A stretch of DNA of 64,000 bases from Oceanobacillus sojae. GTDB lineage: Bacteria > Bacillota > Bacilli > Bacillales > Amphibacillaceae. The translations under genes were made by a program, and so were the position numbers. The stretch lies in assembly GCF_007991515.1 (NCBI RefSeq), contig NZ_BJYM01000012.1:62001-126000 (forward strand), written 5' to 3'. The notes under the pieces are model-generated. The model saw only the letters and a list, made by a program, of their open reading frames with translations, ran no database searches and was not told the origin of the DNA. Positions 18,002-26,620 of this stretch are shown here, piece after piece. The first letter of the stretch is position 1, and each line of letters opens with the position of its first letter.

Positions 18002-18619
18002 TTAATCATCTATATCAATTTCTATCATTACTACATTCCCTGTATATGCATTAATCTCAATCGATGCCTCATCTTCTCCATTAACAATTTCAATTTCATA
18101 AATATAAACCCCGTCATCCGAATCCAATTCCAGATCTGTTACTTTACCCGGAAATTCCTTGAGAGCAATTTCCTTAGCTTCTTCATGTGTTAGCATCGCA
18201 TCATTTTCTGTCGTTTGTTTATTAGATTTATTCTCCGTTTTTCCTTCGTCAGACTCTGAATCATCAGCTTCTGGATTTTCCTCAGCAGTATTCTCTTGTT
18301 TTTCTGTATCGTCTTCTTTATTATTAGTTGCTGTTTTTTCTACAGCTTTTAAGTCAATCACCTGTCCGGTATCTCCATTCAGCTTTAAGGAATACACGCC
18401 CTGATCCTGTGTGACTTCCATTTGATATACCGGCTCCCCGTTTTCAACACTCAGTTCCGGTTCCGAGTGCTGACCAGGATATTGGATATTAACAAGCTCG
18501 ATAATCTCTTCCGAATTAAGATCCGGACTGGAGGTTGTAGCATTTGTCTGATATACAGTTAAACCAACGATAATTAGAGCAACCAGCGTACCAATCATCC
18601 ATATCATTTTCTTACGCAC
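18002..18619 (-). CDS. Exported PepSY-domain protein 2
   Basis: A 205-residue paralogue of the neighbouring PepSY protein: N-terminal membrane anchor (WMIGTLVALIIVGLTVY), a first PepSY domain (about 35-95), a long Glu/Asn/Thr-rich linker and a second PepSY domain (about 143-203). Start is GTG at 18619 with AAGGGGTGAT 7 nt before it. It sits immediately downstream of the sensor kinase gene but has its own promoter and terminator. Tandem duplication of the PepSY gene is likely. Confidence 0.88.
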   Translation of the reverse strand: MRKKMIWMIGTLVALIIVGLTVYQTNATTSSPDLNSEEIIELVNIQYPGQHSEPELSVENGEPVYQMEVTQDQGVYSLKLNGDTGQVIDLKAVEKTATNNKEDDTEKQENTAEENPEADDSESDEGKTENKSNKQTTENDAMLTHEEAKEIALKEFPGKVTDLELDSDDGVYIYEIEIVNGEDEASIEINAYTGNVVMIEIDIDD

Positions 18620-18640
18620 GTCATATCACCCCTTTCCTAC

Positions 18641-18696
18641 AGTATAAACGGCATTTTTTATGAAAGCATGGCAATTAGATTAGAATTTGATGAGAA
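18641..18696 (-). promoter_or_regulatory. Response-regulator box and -10 element of PepSY gene 2
   Basis: TTCTCAT (18696-18690) and TTCTAAT (18685-18679) repeat the arrangement upstream of PepSY gene 1, again with a 4-nt spacer and again 32 nt before a -10 (TATACT, 18646-18641). Confidence 0.62.
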
Positions 18697-18780
18697 TGAC
18701 CAGTATTTCTTTACTTAATAAGCTTATTGAAACGTGATATTTCCCAAAAATTTGCAGAAAAACCTTCTTTGTATTTATTA

Positions 18781-20139
18781 TTAATGTTTTTCTCCCAGCT
18801 CCCAAGTAAACGTTGAGCCCTTCCCGACATCACTTTCCACGGTAATTTTCCCGCTATGTGTTTCAATAATTTCTTTAGCAATAGCCAGTCCCAGACCAGT
18901 TCCGCCTGTTTCTCTATTTCTCGCCCGGTCAACGCGATAAAAACGGTCAAAAATCTTCTCCTGCTCTTCAGATGCAATACCTTCTCCAAAGTCTTTAAAT
19001 TGAATGAAGCTCTTCCCTGCATCCGAATACATTGATACAAGAACGTCAGTTTCACTATATTTCAAAGCATTTTCAATTAATATATATGGGATTTGCTTTA
19101 ATTGATCTAGATTTCCATGAATTTTATAATTTCCTTTCTCTGCATCAAGCTGAATTCTCCGCTCGGGATAGGCATTTTGAATGGTCTGAATAACTTGCTC
19201 TACTATCTCTCGTATATTTACTTCCTGCTTCTTATTCTCGTTCTTATGCTTTGCTAATAAAAGCAGCTGCTCTACAAGCTTTTGCATCCGATCAGCTTCT
19301 GAATCAATTGCCCCTACAGATTCATCCAGTAATTCAGGCCGGCTCTTCCCCTGACGTTCAATGAGCTGTGCGTAGCTTTTTATAATCTGAATAGGTGTTT
19401 TCAGTTCATGGGAAGCATTGGATACAAAGGCTTCCTGCTTCTCAAAGTTTTCTTTTAATGAATCTATCATTTCATTAAATGTGATTTCCATTTCATAAAT
19501 TTCGTCTCGGGAACGTTTTTCAACGTCTATCTTCTGCCAATTTTTATTATGAATATTCCGGCGCATCGTATCCTTTAATTTTTGGATAGGCGTTAATAAA
19601 AAGCGGCTCAGGACAATACTTGCTATAACTGTTGGAATCAATAGCACAGCACTAGAAAAGAGAAGAACGTATGTTAATGATCCTATTGTTTCATCTAAAT
19701 AGACCAATTCATTCGCTATTTGAACAGTAACAATGTCTCCATTTTTCCAAATAATTGGTTTTTCAATAATTGCAAAATGACTTTCAGTATCATCTTGAAC
19801 AATACGGCTTGTTTCTGTTGTTGTATAGTTTATTCTCAAGTCCGCATAACGCTGTGATCTTACTTGCACGGGCAGAACATCGTTTCCTGTTTCATTTATA
19901 ATTCGAATGATTCCGTTCGCTGGCAGGTAAGCTTTTAATAGATCCCCCATTTCTTCTTCCGATAAGGAGTTATTTTCTGCAATGGCTTGTACTAAGGCGT
20001 CAGCCTGTATATGAAGTTGGTCAATCTCTCCATCAGAAGCTGATCGGTAAAAGAGAAAATAAATCGCAGTATGTGAAATAACAATCACTAAAAACATAAA
20101 AACAGAAGTAAATAAGATAATCTTTTTACGTAACGTCAT
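18781..20139 (-). CDS. Sensor histidine kinase (YkoH-like)
   Basis: Membrane sensor of 452 residues: helix 1 at about 8-30, an extracytoplasmic sensor to about 155, helix 2 at 156-178, HAMP about 180-232, HisKA with the phosphorylated His244 in NASHELKTP, and HATPase_c with N, G1 (DFGEGI) and G2 (GTGLGLAI) boxes. It overlaps the response regulator gene by 4 nt (ATGA). The neighbouring PepSY genes and domain layout match B. subtilis YkoGH-type systems, whose signal is unknown; envelope or peptide stress is a fair guess. Confidence 0.9.
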   Translation of the reverse strand: MTLRKKIILFTSVFMFLVIVISHTAIYFLFYRSASDGEIDQLHIQADALVQAIAENNSLSEEEMGDLLKAYLPANGIIRIINETGNDVLPVQVRSQRYADLRINYTTTETSRIVQDDTESHFAIIEKPIIWKNGDIVTVQIANELVYLDETIGSLTYVLLFSSAVLLIPTVIASIVLSRFLLTPIQKLKDTMRRNIHNKNWQKIDVEKRSRDEIYEMEITFNEMIDSLKENFEKQEAFVSNASHELKTPIQIIKSYAQLIERQGKSRPELLDESVGAIDSEADRMQKLVEQLLLLAKHKNENKKQEVNIREIVEQVIQTIQNAYPERRIQLDAEKGNYKIHGNLDQLKQIPYILIENALKYSETDVLVSMYSDAGKSFIQFKDFGEGIASEEQEKIFDRFYRVDRARNRETGGTGLGLAIAKEIIETHSGKITVESDVGKGSTFTWELGEKH

Positions 20140-20825
20140 TGGTTTCCTTCCTTAATAGAGTAGCCTACTCCACGGATTGTTTGAATGAACGCCTTATCAT
20201 ATCCTTTATCTATCTTTTGGCGCAAGTAACGGATATATACATCCACCACATTCGTTTCACCAAAGTAATCAAAGCCCCAGACCTTTTCAATTAATTGTTC
20301 ACGTGTAAGTACTCTATTTTTATTTTCTAATAAACATACTAATAAATCATACTCTCTCGGGGTTAAATCAATAATATTTCCTGAACGGGTAACTTCGTGT
20401 GCTGCTGTGTCTACTTGTAAATCCCCCATCTGCAATGTCTCGTTACCCGGTCCAACCTGGACTTTTTTTCGTAAATTAGCTCGAATACGGGCCAATAATT
20501 CTTCAATTTGAAAAGGCTTCGTAATATAGTCATTTGCCCCAAGATCGAGACCATTCACTTTATCATATACTTCATCGCGGGCAGTCAATAAAATAACAGG
20601 CGTTTCATTCCCCTGCCTCCGGACTCTTCTTAATACTTCTAAGCCGCTTAATTCAGGTATCATAATATCTAATAAAACAAGTCCCCACTCTTGGGATTCT
20701 AAATATTCCAAAGCTTGTTTGCCATTTGATGCAACGGTGGTTTCGTAGCCTTCATAATCTAATTCTAATTGCAAAACACGGCTGATTTTTTGTTCATCCT
20801 CAACAATTAGGATTCGTTCTGACAT
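20136..20825 (-). CDS. OmpR-family response regulator (YkoG-like)
   Basis: A 229-residue regulator with an N-terminal receiver domain (acidic ED at 10-11, phospho-acceptor Asp53, Thr81 region LLTARD, Lys103 in ITKPF) and a C-terminal winged helix (about 130-226, with LTPREYDLL and FIQTIRGVGYSI). It forms an operon with the kinase. I propose that it binds the paired heptamers before both PepSY genes. No such box was found upstream of its own start, so autoregulation is not indicated. Confidence 0.92.
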   Translation of the reverse strand: MSERILIVEDEQKISRVLQLELDYEGYETTVASNGKQALEYLESQEWGLVLLDIMIPELSGLEVLRRVRRQGNETPVILLTARDEVYDKVNGLDLGANDYITKPFQIEELLARIRANLRKKVQVGPGNETLQMGDLQVDTAAHEVTRSGNIIDLTPREYDLLVCLLENKNRVLTREQLIEKVWGFDYFGETNVVDVYIRYLRQKIDKGYDKAFIQTIRGVGYSIKEGNQ

Positions 20826-20862
20826 TGGTCATGCCCCCTTCTCTCCCAGTTAATAAATGATT

Positions 20863-20972
20863 GTACAAAAAAACTGTCTCCAATAGCTGCTTGAACAATT
20901 ACCTTTGTAAATAGTTCTACTTCATAATAAAGCAGAACTGCATATTCGTTCAATATCTTTTGGAGACAGTTT
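20863..20972 (-). terminator. Nested three-stem terminator of the thioredoxin gene
   Basis: Outer arms AAACTGTCTCCAA (20871-20883) and TTGGAGACAGTTT (20960-20972) are perfect complements. Inside lie a second pair TTGAAC/GTTCAA and a central hairpin AGTTCTACTT/AAGCAGAACT. On the minus strand the outer stem runs straight into seven T. The loop is unusually large for an intrinsic terminator. Confidence 0.7.
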
Positions 20973-20991
20973 ATTTCAATGTATGAATCGC

Positions 20992-21312
20992 TTAGCCTAA
21001 TTGTTGTTTTAAAAATTCTATAACAGAATCTGGTGTTTTGGTATACGCACTATGCTGATGTGCTATTTTCTCACCGTTTTGAAATAGAAGAATACTTGGA
21101 ATACCCATTACTTCGTATTTCTCAGCTAAACCAGAAACTTCATCACTATTTACTTCATACCAATCATAGTTCTCAAATTCTTCCATTACTTCCCCGATAA
21201 ACATATCCATCCGCTTGCAATCCGGACACCAATCTGCAAAGAATTTAATAATTACGGGTTTCTCACTTTGAATAATTTCTTGAAATTCTGCTTCTGTATT
21301 AATTGACTGCAT
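20992..21312 (-). CDS. ydbP: Thioredoxin-family protein (YdbP-like)
   Basis: A 106-residue thioredoxin-fold protein with the active site ADWCPDCKRMD (Cys29 and Cys32) and the cis-proline MGIPSILLF. The CPDC motif, with Asp in place of the usual Gly-Pro, and the following RMDMFIG identify the YdbP group of Bacillaceae. Its physiological partner is unknown. GGAGAG precedes the ATG. It lies between the DUF368 gene and the two-component operon, separated from the latter by the nested terminator. Confidence 0.9.
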   Translation of the reverse strand: MQSINTEAEFQEIIQSEKPVIIKFFADWCPDCKRMDMFIGEVMEEFENYDWYEVNSDEVSGLAEKYEVMGIPSILLFQNGEKIAHQHSAYTKTPDSVIEFLKQQLG

Positions 21313-21334
21313 CGTTATCTCTCCAATCCTTGTT

Positions 21335-22147
21335 TTATTTATATTCTAATCTTCCTAGTGCCAAGGCTGCAATCAATCCGCCTATAAATAAAAGTACGGA
21401 TACGATAATATTTCCTGCCCCCACTGGGATCCCTGGAAAGACAACAGTGATTGCACCGATAACAAATCCGATAATAATAGCATAGGTTATGGTGAAATAA
21501 TTCCTTAAAAAGTATGCAATAACTTTACTCATAATAATAAATCCAAGTGCAATCCCTAATCCTGTTACAATAATAATGGAGAATTGAAAATGGTTAATTG
21601 CAGCAATAATGGTTGGATAGACCCCCAATAGTAACATCATCATTGATCCGCTGATACCAGGGATAATCATTACACTGCTGCCGATAAAACCTGCGACAAA
21701 TAATAAAATATATGTGCTTGTATCAATATCCTGAATAACCTGTCCTTCACTCGGGTTTAAAATTCCCAAAGCACTCACAATAATAACTCCAACGATTAGC
21801 ATAAGATAATGCTTTGTTTGAAATTTTGTTTTTCCTTCTGCCTTTTGATACAGGTAAGGGATGACCCCGATTACTAACCCTAAAAAGAAAAATTGTGTCT
21901 GAATCGGATAATTTTCAAAAAGCCAGCCAATTACTTTAGCAAATGAAAATATAGCTATAACCATACCTATTCCTAAAGGGGCTAAAAAGACAAGGTGTTT
22001 TTTCCAATCTTTACTAAAGAAACCGCCTATAGCTCCAATTAACTGTTCATAAATTCCTAATAGCACAGCAATTGTTCCACCACTTATGCCAGGAACAACC
22101 TCAATCGATCCCATAATAAAACCACGATAAAAATTTTTCCACTCCAT
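21335..22147 (-). CDS. DUF368 membrane protein, probable polyprenyl-phosphate (C55-P) transporter
   Basis: A polytopic protein of 270 residues with two inverted-repeat signature loops, VVPGISGGT near 19-27 and IIPGISGSM in the second half. DUF368 (PopT) proteins recycle undecaprenyl phosphate across the membrane and matter under alkaline or salty conditions, which would fit a haloalkaliphile. I choose ATG 22147, where AAGGAG lies 11 nt upstream, over the TTG at 22183, which has no ribosome site. The thioredoxin gene follows 22 nt downstream and may be co-transcribed. Confidence 0.85.
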   Translation of the reverse strand: MEWKNFYRGFIMGSIEVVPGISGGTIAVLLGIYEQLIGAIGGFFSKDWKKHLVFLAPLGIGMVIAIFSFAKVIGWLFENYPIQTQFFFLGLVIGVIPYLYQKAEGKTKFQTKHYLMLIVGVIIVSALGILNPSEGQVIQDIDTSTYILLFVAGFIGSSVMIIPGISGSMMMLLLGVYPTIIAAINHFQFSIIIVTGLGIALGFIIMSKVIAYFLRNYFTITYAIIIGFVIGAITVVFPGIPVGAGNIIVSVLLFIGGLIAALALGRLEYK

Positions 22148-22424
22148 ATATTCTTTTTCTCCTTCATCTTTCGTTACTACCAAATCATTTTATCAAAAGT
22201 AATTAGAAAAATATACTTTAGAAAAGCTTTCTTATTGATTAATTTTGTAATGAAGCAAACATTTTCGTTGAAACATTTAATTATCAGGATGCTTCTATCA
22301 TGACGATAGTTGACAAATCCTTTATAATATTTGTATATATTAAAACTTGAAAAGAAATAATACGAAATAATCATCATATATTATCATATGTATTACTGTG
22401 TTCGATTTTTTAGGGGGCAGAAGC

Positions 22425-22616
22425 ATGAAACGCTATTTAACAGTAATCCTATTTGCAGTAAGTATCCTTATTATCTACATTGGGGCTAAATTACAAATCT
22501 ATTGGAGCGGTATTCTTGCGTGGGGACTCGCATTGGTTTGTCTTATTTTTGCAGTACACTATTCGAAGTACATCCCAAATGAAAAAGCTTCTAAAAAGAA
22601 AAAGAAAGAAATATAA
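22425..22616 (+). CDS. Small two-helix membrane protein, unknown
   Basis: A 63-residue protein with two hydrophobic helices (about 4-22 and 27-46) and a lysine-rich tail. AGGGGG lies about 8 nt before the ATG at 22425. The stop codon touches a strong terminator. I recognise no family; the layout suggests a constitutive small membrane protein. Confidence 0.65.
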   Translation: MKRYLTVILFAVSILIIYIGAKLQIYWSGILAWGLALVCLIFAVHYSKYIPNEKASKKKKKEI

Positions 22617-22656
22617 AAATCTCCCCGCTACCCATTTTGCCGGCGAGGAGATTTTT
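22615..22656 (+). terminator. Terminator of the small membrane gene
   Basis: AAAAATCTCC(C)CGC pairs with GCG(A)GGAGATTTTT, giving a near-perfect stem with T-run. Confidence 0.85.
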
Positions 22657-22889
22657 CCATGTCCACTAGTTTATTCCAGTCCTGCTAAGCTGCTAACCAG
22701 CTATCCATCCCAAGTACATTAAATTTCGTTTAAGCAAAGCATACAAGTTTTTATCATTTAAGTATATTATCTCTCTGCCTATCTGTACATCTGGCACTCC
22801 CATCATACTGTAAGATAAATGGATTTATTTTAAAAAGTGCGTAATAATAAAGTAAGACTTTATTTCAAGGAGTCTTTTCGGAAGACCGG

Positions 22890-22988
22890 GGTTGGTTACC
22901 CGCCTATCAAAATCGTTGGGGGCTGCGATTACTCGCCCCATGAAATGCGTTGGTACTGCGATTACTCGCCCCATCAAGACCGTTGCAT
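22890..22988 (+). repeat. Three tandem units of the 33-nt leader motif (family B)
   Basis: Units at 22890-22922, 22923-22955 and 22956-22988. The last two share CTGCGATTACTCGCCCCAT and a GCGTTG/CCGTTG end; the first is diverged (GGTTACCCGCC, then TCGTTGG). They sit 75 nt upstream of the DDAH-like gene, in its orientation. The rest of the 22.66-23.06 kb gap is AT-rich and empty apart from a short GTCTT/AAGAC hairpin near 22875. Confidence 0.75.
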
Positions 22989-23061
22989 CATGTTAAAATA
23001 ATAAATATAATGAATTAACGGAGAGAGTTTCCTAAAGCAGAATTGGGGGTTCAAAGTACAC

Positions 23062-23922
23062 ATGATAAAAGATATGAAAGAAAAATATACGATTCACTGT
23101 CAAAATGAATATGACCCATTACAGCAAGTAATTGTTGCTCCACCAGATTATATGAAAATCACTACAGTTATTAATGAAACACAATCCTATTATGCAAAAG
23201 AAAATATTAATATAAAAAGAGCAACGAAGCAGCATCAATTTTTTATAGAAACATTGGAGAATCACGGGGCAGAAGTGATCCCCCTCCCAACAAAGCCTGA
23301 CTTAAATGAGCAAGTCTTTACAAGAGATATTGGTTTTACACTCCATGATAGATTATTCGCAGCTAACATGGATCGGGATATTCGTAAGGAGGAATCAAAA
23401 CTTCTTAAAAATTGGCTGTATGAAGAGCAATTAGACTATACTTCTTTTATAAACACAAGTATAGAAGGCGGAGATGTGATTATTGATAACAATCAGATTT
23501 GGGTCGGTTTAAGTCAACGTACAAAGCAAACAGCTATTGACTATCTCCGTGAGCAGTTTCCTCATCTACAGATTACAGCTGTTCCATTACGGGCAGATAT
23601 TCTTCATTTGGATTGTGTATTTAATATTCTGGAAGATAAACACGCGCTGATTTACCCAGATGGAATGAGCGAGAGTGCCTACCAGATATTAACAGAACAA
23701 TATACATTGGTTGAAGTAACGAAAGAGGAGCAATTCAGCATGGCGCCCAACATACTATCTATTGGTGACAAAAAAGTGATTAGCCTTCCTGAAAATAAAC
23801 GGGTTAATAATAAATTGAAAAAGCTTGGTTACCACATTATAGAAGTTCCTTTCTCTGAAATTATCAAATCTGGTGGATCCTTCAGATGCTGTACACTCCC
23901 TCTTTATCGGAAACACTCATAG
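23062..23922 (+). CDS. DDAH/arginine-deiminase-fold amidinohydrolase (YkgA-like)
   Basis: Member of the guanidine-modifying superfamily (286 residues) containing dimethylarginine dimethylaminohydrolases and amidinotransferases. Substrate and catalytic residues are in place: FTRDIGF near 87-93, EGGDVI, HLD in DILHLDCVF and the C-terminal GGSFRCCTLPL with the nucleophilic Cys. Likely to hydrolyse methylated arginine or a related guanidine compound in the cytosol, but the exact substrate cannot be read. Start codon choice between the ATG at 23062 and one four codons later is unsure as the GGGGG site is 13 nt away. Confidence 0.85.
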   Translation: MIKDMKEKYTIHCQNEYDPLQQVIVAPPDYMKITTVINETQSYYAKENINIKRATKQHQFFIETLENHGAEVIPLPTKPDLNEQVFTRDIGFTLHDRLFAANMDRDIRKEESKLLKNWLYEEQLDYTSFINTSIEGGDVIIDNNQIWVGLSQRTKQTAIDYLREQFPHLQITAVPLRADILHLDCVFNILEDKHALIYPDGMSESAYQILTEQYTLVEVTKEEQFSMAPNILSIGDKKVISLPENKRVNNKLKKLGYHIIEVPFSEIIKSGGSFRCCTLPLYRKHS

Positions 23923-23932
23923 AAAATTACTT

Positions 23933-23984
23933 AAAGAGAGCCGGACCTGATGCAAGATAGATAATTCAGGTCCGGCTCTCTTTA
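23933..23984 (+). terminator. Terminator of the DDAH-like gene
   Basis: An 18-bp perfect stem (AAAGAGAGCCGGACCTGA with its complement) around a 15-nt loop. One of the strongest hairpins of the window. Confidence 0.9.
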
Positions 23985-24207
23985 AATAAACACAATATAC
24001 ACACGCAGAGACAGCAGCTTTTTAACCCTCCTCTTATACTTATAACCATTCGATTACTTCAAACATCTTTTTTCTTTTATCAAAAAGGAGTATAATGAGT
24101 TAATGTGGGTAAATATTTATTCAATGATAACTGAAGTATTATTTTTAGAGAATTCTATTTTGTAAGAGTATACATACAAGAATTTTAGATTAGGAAGGTT
24201 TGTGACA

Positions 24208-25716
24208 ATGATGAGGAAAGATACGAATCAAACAGATGTCATTTTAATCGGCGGTGGAATCATGAGTGCCACGATTGGTTCCTTATTAAAAACACTACAG
24301 CCTGAATGGCAGATTAATGTTTTTGAAAAGCTTGGCCAGACAGCACAGGAAAGTTCTGATGCATGGAATAATGCCGGGACGGGTCATTCCGCTCTATGCG
24401 AGATGAACTATACACCTGAACAGGCAGACGGGTCACTCGATATTACAAAAGCAGTAAAAATAAATGAACAGTTCCAATTATCAAAGCAATACTGGTCTTA
24501 TCTGGTTAAGCAGGGTATTTTAGATAACCCAAGTGATTTCATCCAAAACGTGCCACATTTAAGCTTTGTAGAAGGTGAAAAAGATGTGGAATTTCTAAAG
24601 AAACGTGTGGAAGCCCTTGTAGAAAACCCGTTATTTGAGGGTATGGAAATAACGGATAATGAAGAAACCTTAAAAGAATGGATTCCTCTTATGATGGAGG
24701 GCCGCAGTAAAAGTGAACCTATCGCTGCTTCAAAAATTGAGTCGGGGACAGATATTAACTTTGGAAGCCTGACACGTAAGCTGTTTAATCAATTAGAAGA
24801 ACAGGGTACACGGCTTTACTTTAAACATGAAGTAGAATCCATCGGACGCACAAAGGATAATTTGTGGAAAGTAAAGGTTAAAAATCTATTCAATGGGAAA
24901 GTTTCTTATCACAAAGCAAAATTTGTATTTATTGGAGCAGGCGGCGGCAGCCTTCCATTATTGCAAAAAACAAATATTCCGGAATCGAAGCATATTGGCG
25001 GCTTCCCGGTGAGCGGATTATTTATGGTTTGTAATAATCCGGAGGTTGCAGAGCAGCATCACGCTAAGGTTTATGGCAAAGCTAAGGTTGGAGCTCCGCC
25101 AATGTCAGTGCCCCATTTAGATACACGATTTATCAACGGCAAGCGTTCCTTATTATTTGGACCTTTCGCAGGCTTTTCTCCTAAGTTTTTAAAAACCGGC
25201 TCAAACTTTGATTTGTTTGGATCAATTAAGCCTAACAATGTAACAACTATGCTTGCAGCTGGAGCAAAAGAGATGGCACTTACAAAATATCTTATTCAGC
25301 AAGTACTCCTCTCTGATGAAAAACGTATGGAGGATTTGCGTGAGTTCATCCCTAATGCTAAACAGGGAGAATGGGATATTATTGTAGCCGGCCAGCGTGT
25401 ACAGGTCATTAAAGATACAGAAACAAGCGGAAAAGGAACGCTTCAATTCGGTACGGAGGTAATTACTGCAGAAGACGGATCCATCGCAGCTTTACTTGGA
25501 GCCTCACCTGGTGCTTCTGTTTCTGTTGATGTAATGCTTGATGTTCTGCAGCGCTGCTTCCCGCATCACTTTAAAAAATGGGAGCCGAAAATTAAAGAAA
25601 TGATTCCATCCTATGGTATTTCTTTATCAGAGCATCCTGACTTATTTGCTGATTTAAATAAGAAAATAAATAAGATACTTCAGTTGGAAGCGGAAAAGGA
25701 AGTATTATTAAGCTGA
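24208..25716 (+). CDS. mqo: Malate:quinone oxidoreductase
   Basis: FAD-dependent membrane-associated enzyme oxidising malate to oxaloacetate with electron transfer to quinone, a bypass or supplement to malate dehydrogenase in the TCA cycle. The 502-residue protein has the FAD-binding [11 protein letters not shown] near the N-terminus, the [18 protein letters not shown] family signature and [14 protein letters not shown] 24208 is chosen because AGGAAGG lies 9 nt before it, whereas the GTG at 24202 is 3 nt away. A monocistronic gene. Confidence 0.95.
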   Translation: MMRKDTNQTDVILIGGGIMSATIGSLLKTLQPEWQINVFEKLGQTAQESSDAWNNAGTGHSALCEMNYTPEQADGSLDITKAVKINEQFQLSKQYWSYLVKQGILDNPSDFIQNVPHLSFVEGEKDVEFLKKRVEALVENPLFEGMEITDNEETLKEWIPLMMEGRSKSEPIAASKIESGTDINFGSLTRKLFNQLEEQGTRLYFKHEVESIGRTKDNLWKVKVKNLFNGKVSYHKAKFVFIGAGGGSLPLLQKTNIPESKHIGGFPVSGLFMVCNNPEVAEQHHAKVYGKAKVGAPPMSVPHLDTRFINGKRSLLFGPFAGFSPKFLKTGSNFDLFGSIKPNNVTTMLAAGAKEMALTKYLIQQVLLSDEKRMEDLREFIPNAKQGEWDIIVAGQRVQVIKDTETSGKGTLQFGTEVITAEDGSIAALLGASPGASVSVDVMLDVLQRCFPHHFKKWEPKIKEMIPSYGISLSEHPDLFADLNKKINKILQLEAEKEVLLS

Positions 25717-25749
25717 TAATTCAATCACCTATATATTTCAATAATTATT

Positions 25750-25794
25750 AAAAAGACTTCGATTCTAATCTCATAGAATCGAAGTCTTTTCTTT
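25750..25794 (+). terminator. Bidirectional terminator between mqo and yhgD
   Basis: AAAAGACTTCGATTCT pairs perfectly with AGAATCGAAGTCTTTT, with flanking A and T. Confidence 0.92.
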
Positions 25795-26390
25795 CAAACT
25801 ACTTTCACCGGCGCCCAGGATACAGCATTTAATATAAAGGATGATAATTCTTCTTTATATTTTTCCACTTCCTCTGAAGTATGCTGGAATAAAATTAAGC
25901 CTCTTGCTGTAGATTCAATTAACGAAATAACAAATTCACTGTAATAGCTGGAATTGATATCTTCCCGAATCTCCCCATTTTCTTTCGCAGCTTCAAGATA
26001 GTCAGCAATGAGATCGTATAAAGGACGATAGATAACCTTCCATTTATCTACATCTCCGCTTCTTGTAATACCTGCATAAACAATAGAAGGAATCGTTCTA
26101 TCCTCTTGATTCACTTCAAAAATACGATCTATAGCTAATCGTAAATTAATATCCAACCCCGCCTTTACATCTCCATGCTCTGTAAGGTATTGTGTATAAT
26201 TAGAAATGATTTGCTGGGCTAGATCAGGAAGGACATCCATTTTACTATTATAGTATAGATAGAAAGTACCTTGAGCAATTCCTGCATTCTTAACAATCTG
26301 AGATACACGAGTATCCTCCAGGCCTTTTTCTTTAAAAATATCATAAGCACTTTCCAGAATAAGTTCTTTTTTATTCGCCGTTTTAGCCAT
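25794..26390 (-). CDS. yhgD: TetR-family repressor (YhgD-like)
   Basis: A 198-residue regulator with an N-terminal helix-turn-helix (KELILESAYDIFKEKG ... VSQIVKNAGIAQGTFYLYY) and a ligand-binding C-terminal domain. It is divergent from yhgE as in B. subtilis. I place the start at ATG 26390 preceded by AAAGGTGG; the longer ORF to 26438 would overlap the operator. A palindromic operator covers the predicted transcription start, so it should repress itself and perhaps yhgE. Confidence 0.88.
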   Translation of the reverse strand: MAKTANKKELILESAYDIFKEKGLEDTRVSQIVKNAGIAQGTFYLYYNSKMDVLPDLAQQIISNYTQYLTEHGDVKAGLDINLRLAIDRIFEVNQEDRTIPSIVYAGITRSGDVDKWKVIYRPLYDLIADYLEAAKENGEIREDINSSYYSEFVISLIESTARGLILFQHTSEEVEKYKEELSSFILNAVSWAPVKVV

Positions 26391-26420
26391 TTCGACGCCA
26401 CCTTTTAAAAAAATTAAAAC

Positions 26421-26475
26421 TGACTGATTGTCATTCATTTATATTTATGATACCATACTTTTAGGAAAAGTTGAA
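26421..26475 (-). promoter_or_regulatory. yhgD promoter with TetR operator
   Basis: Minus strand TTCAAC (26475-26470), 17 nt, extended -10 TGG-TATCAT (26452-26447). Immediately downstream at 26437-26421 is TGAnTGAnnnTCAnTCA, an inverted repeat much like the operators of the FadR/QacR branch of TetR proteins. Confidence 0.6.
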
Positions 26476-26556
26476 CATAAAAAATAAATTGCGACAGTTT
26501 TCGGGCACCCTGAACTGTACACAGCTATTTCTTGATTAATCATTAAATAATGAGAC

Positions 26557-26589
26557 CTGCGATTACTCGGTCTATTAAAAACGTTGCTA
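26557..26589 (+). repeat. 33-nt leader motif (family B), single copy before yhgE
   Basis: CTGCGATTACTCGGTCTAT followed by TAAAAACGTTG matches the units at 22.9 kb over most positions. It ends 31 nt before the yhgE start codon, in the same orientation. Confidence 0.7.
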
Positions 26590-26620
26590 TATTTTTGTTT
26601 GAGAAAAGAGGAGAATTTTT

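Noticed and set aside
22890-22988. Three tandem 33-nt units that might be a CRISPR array
   Set aside because: Units follow each other directly with no spacers, and no cas gene is near.
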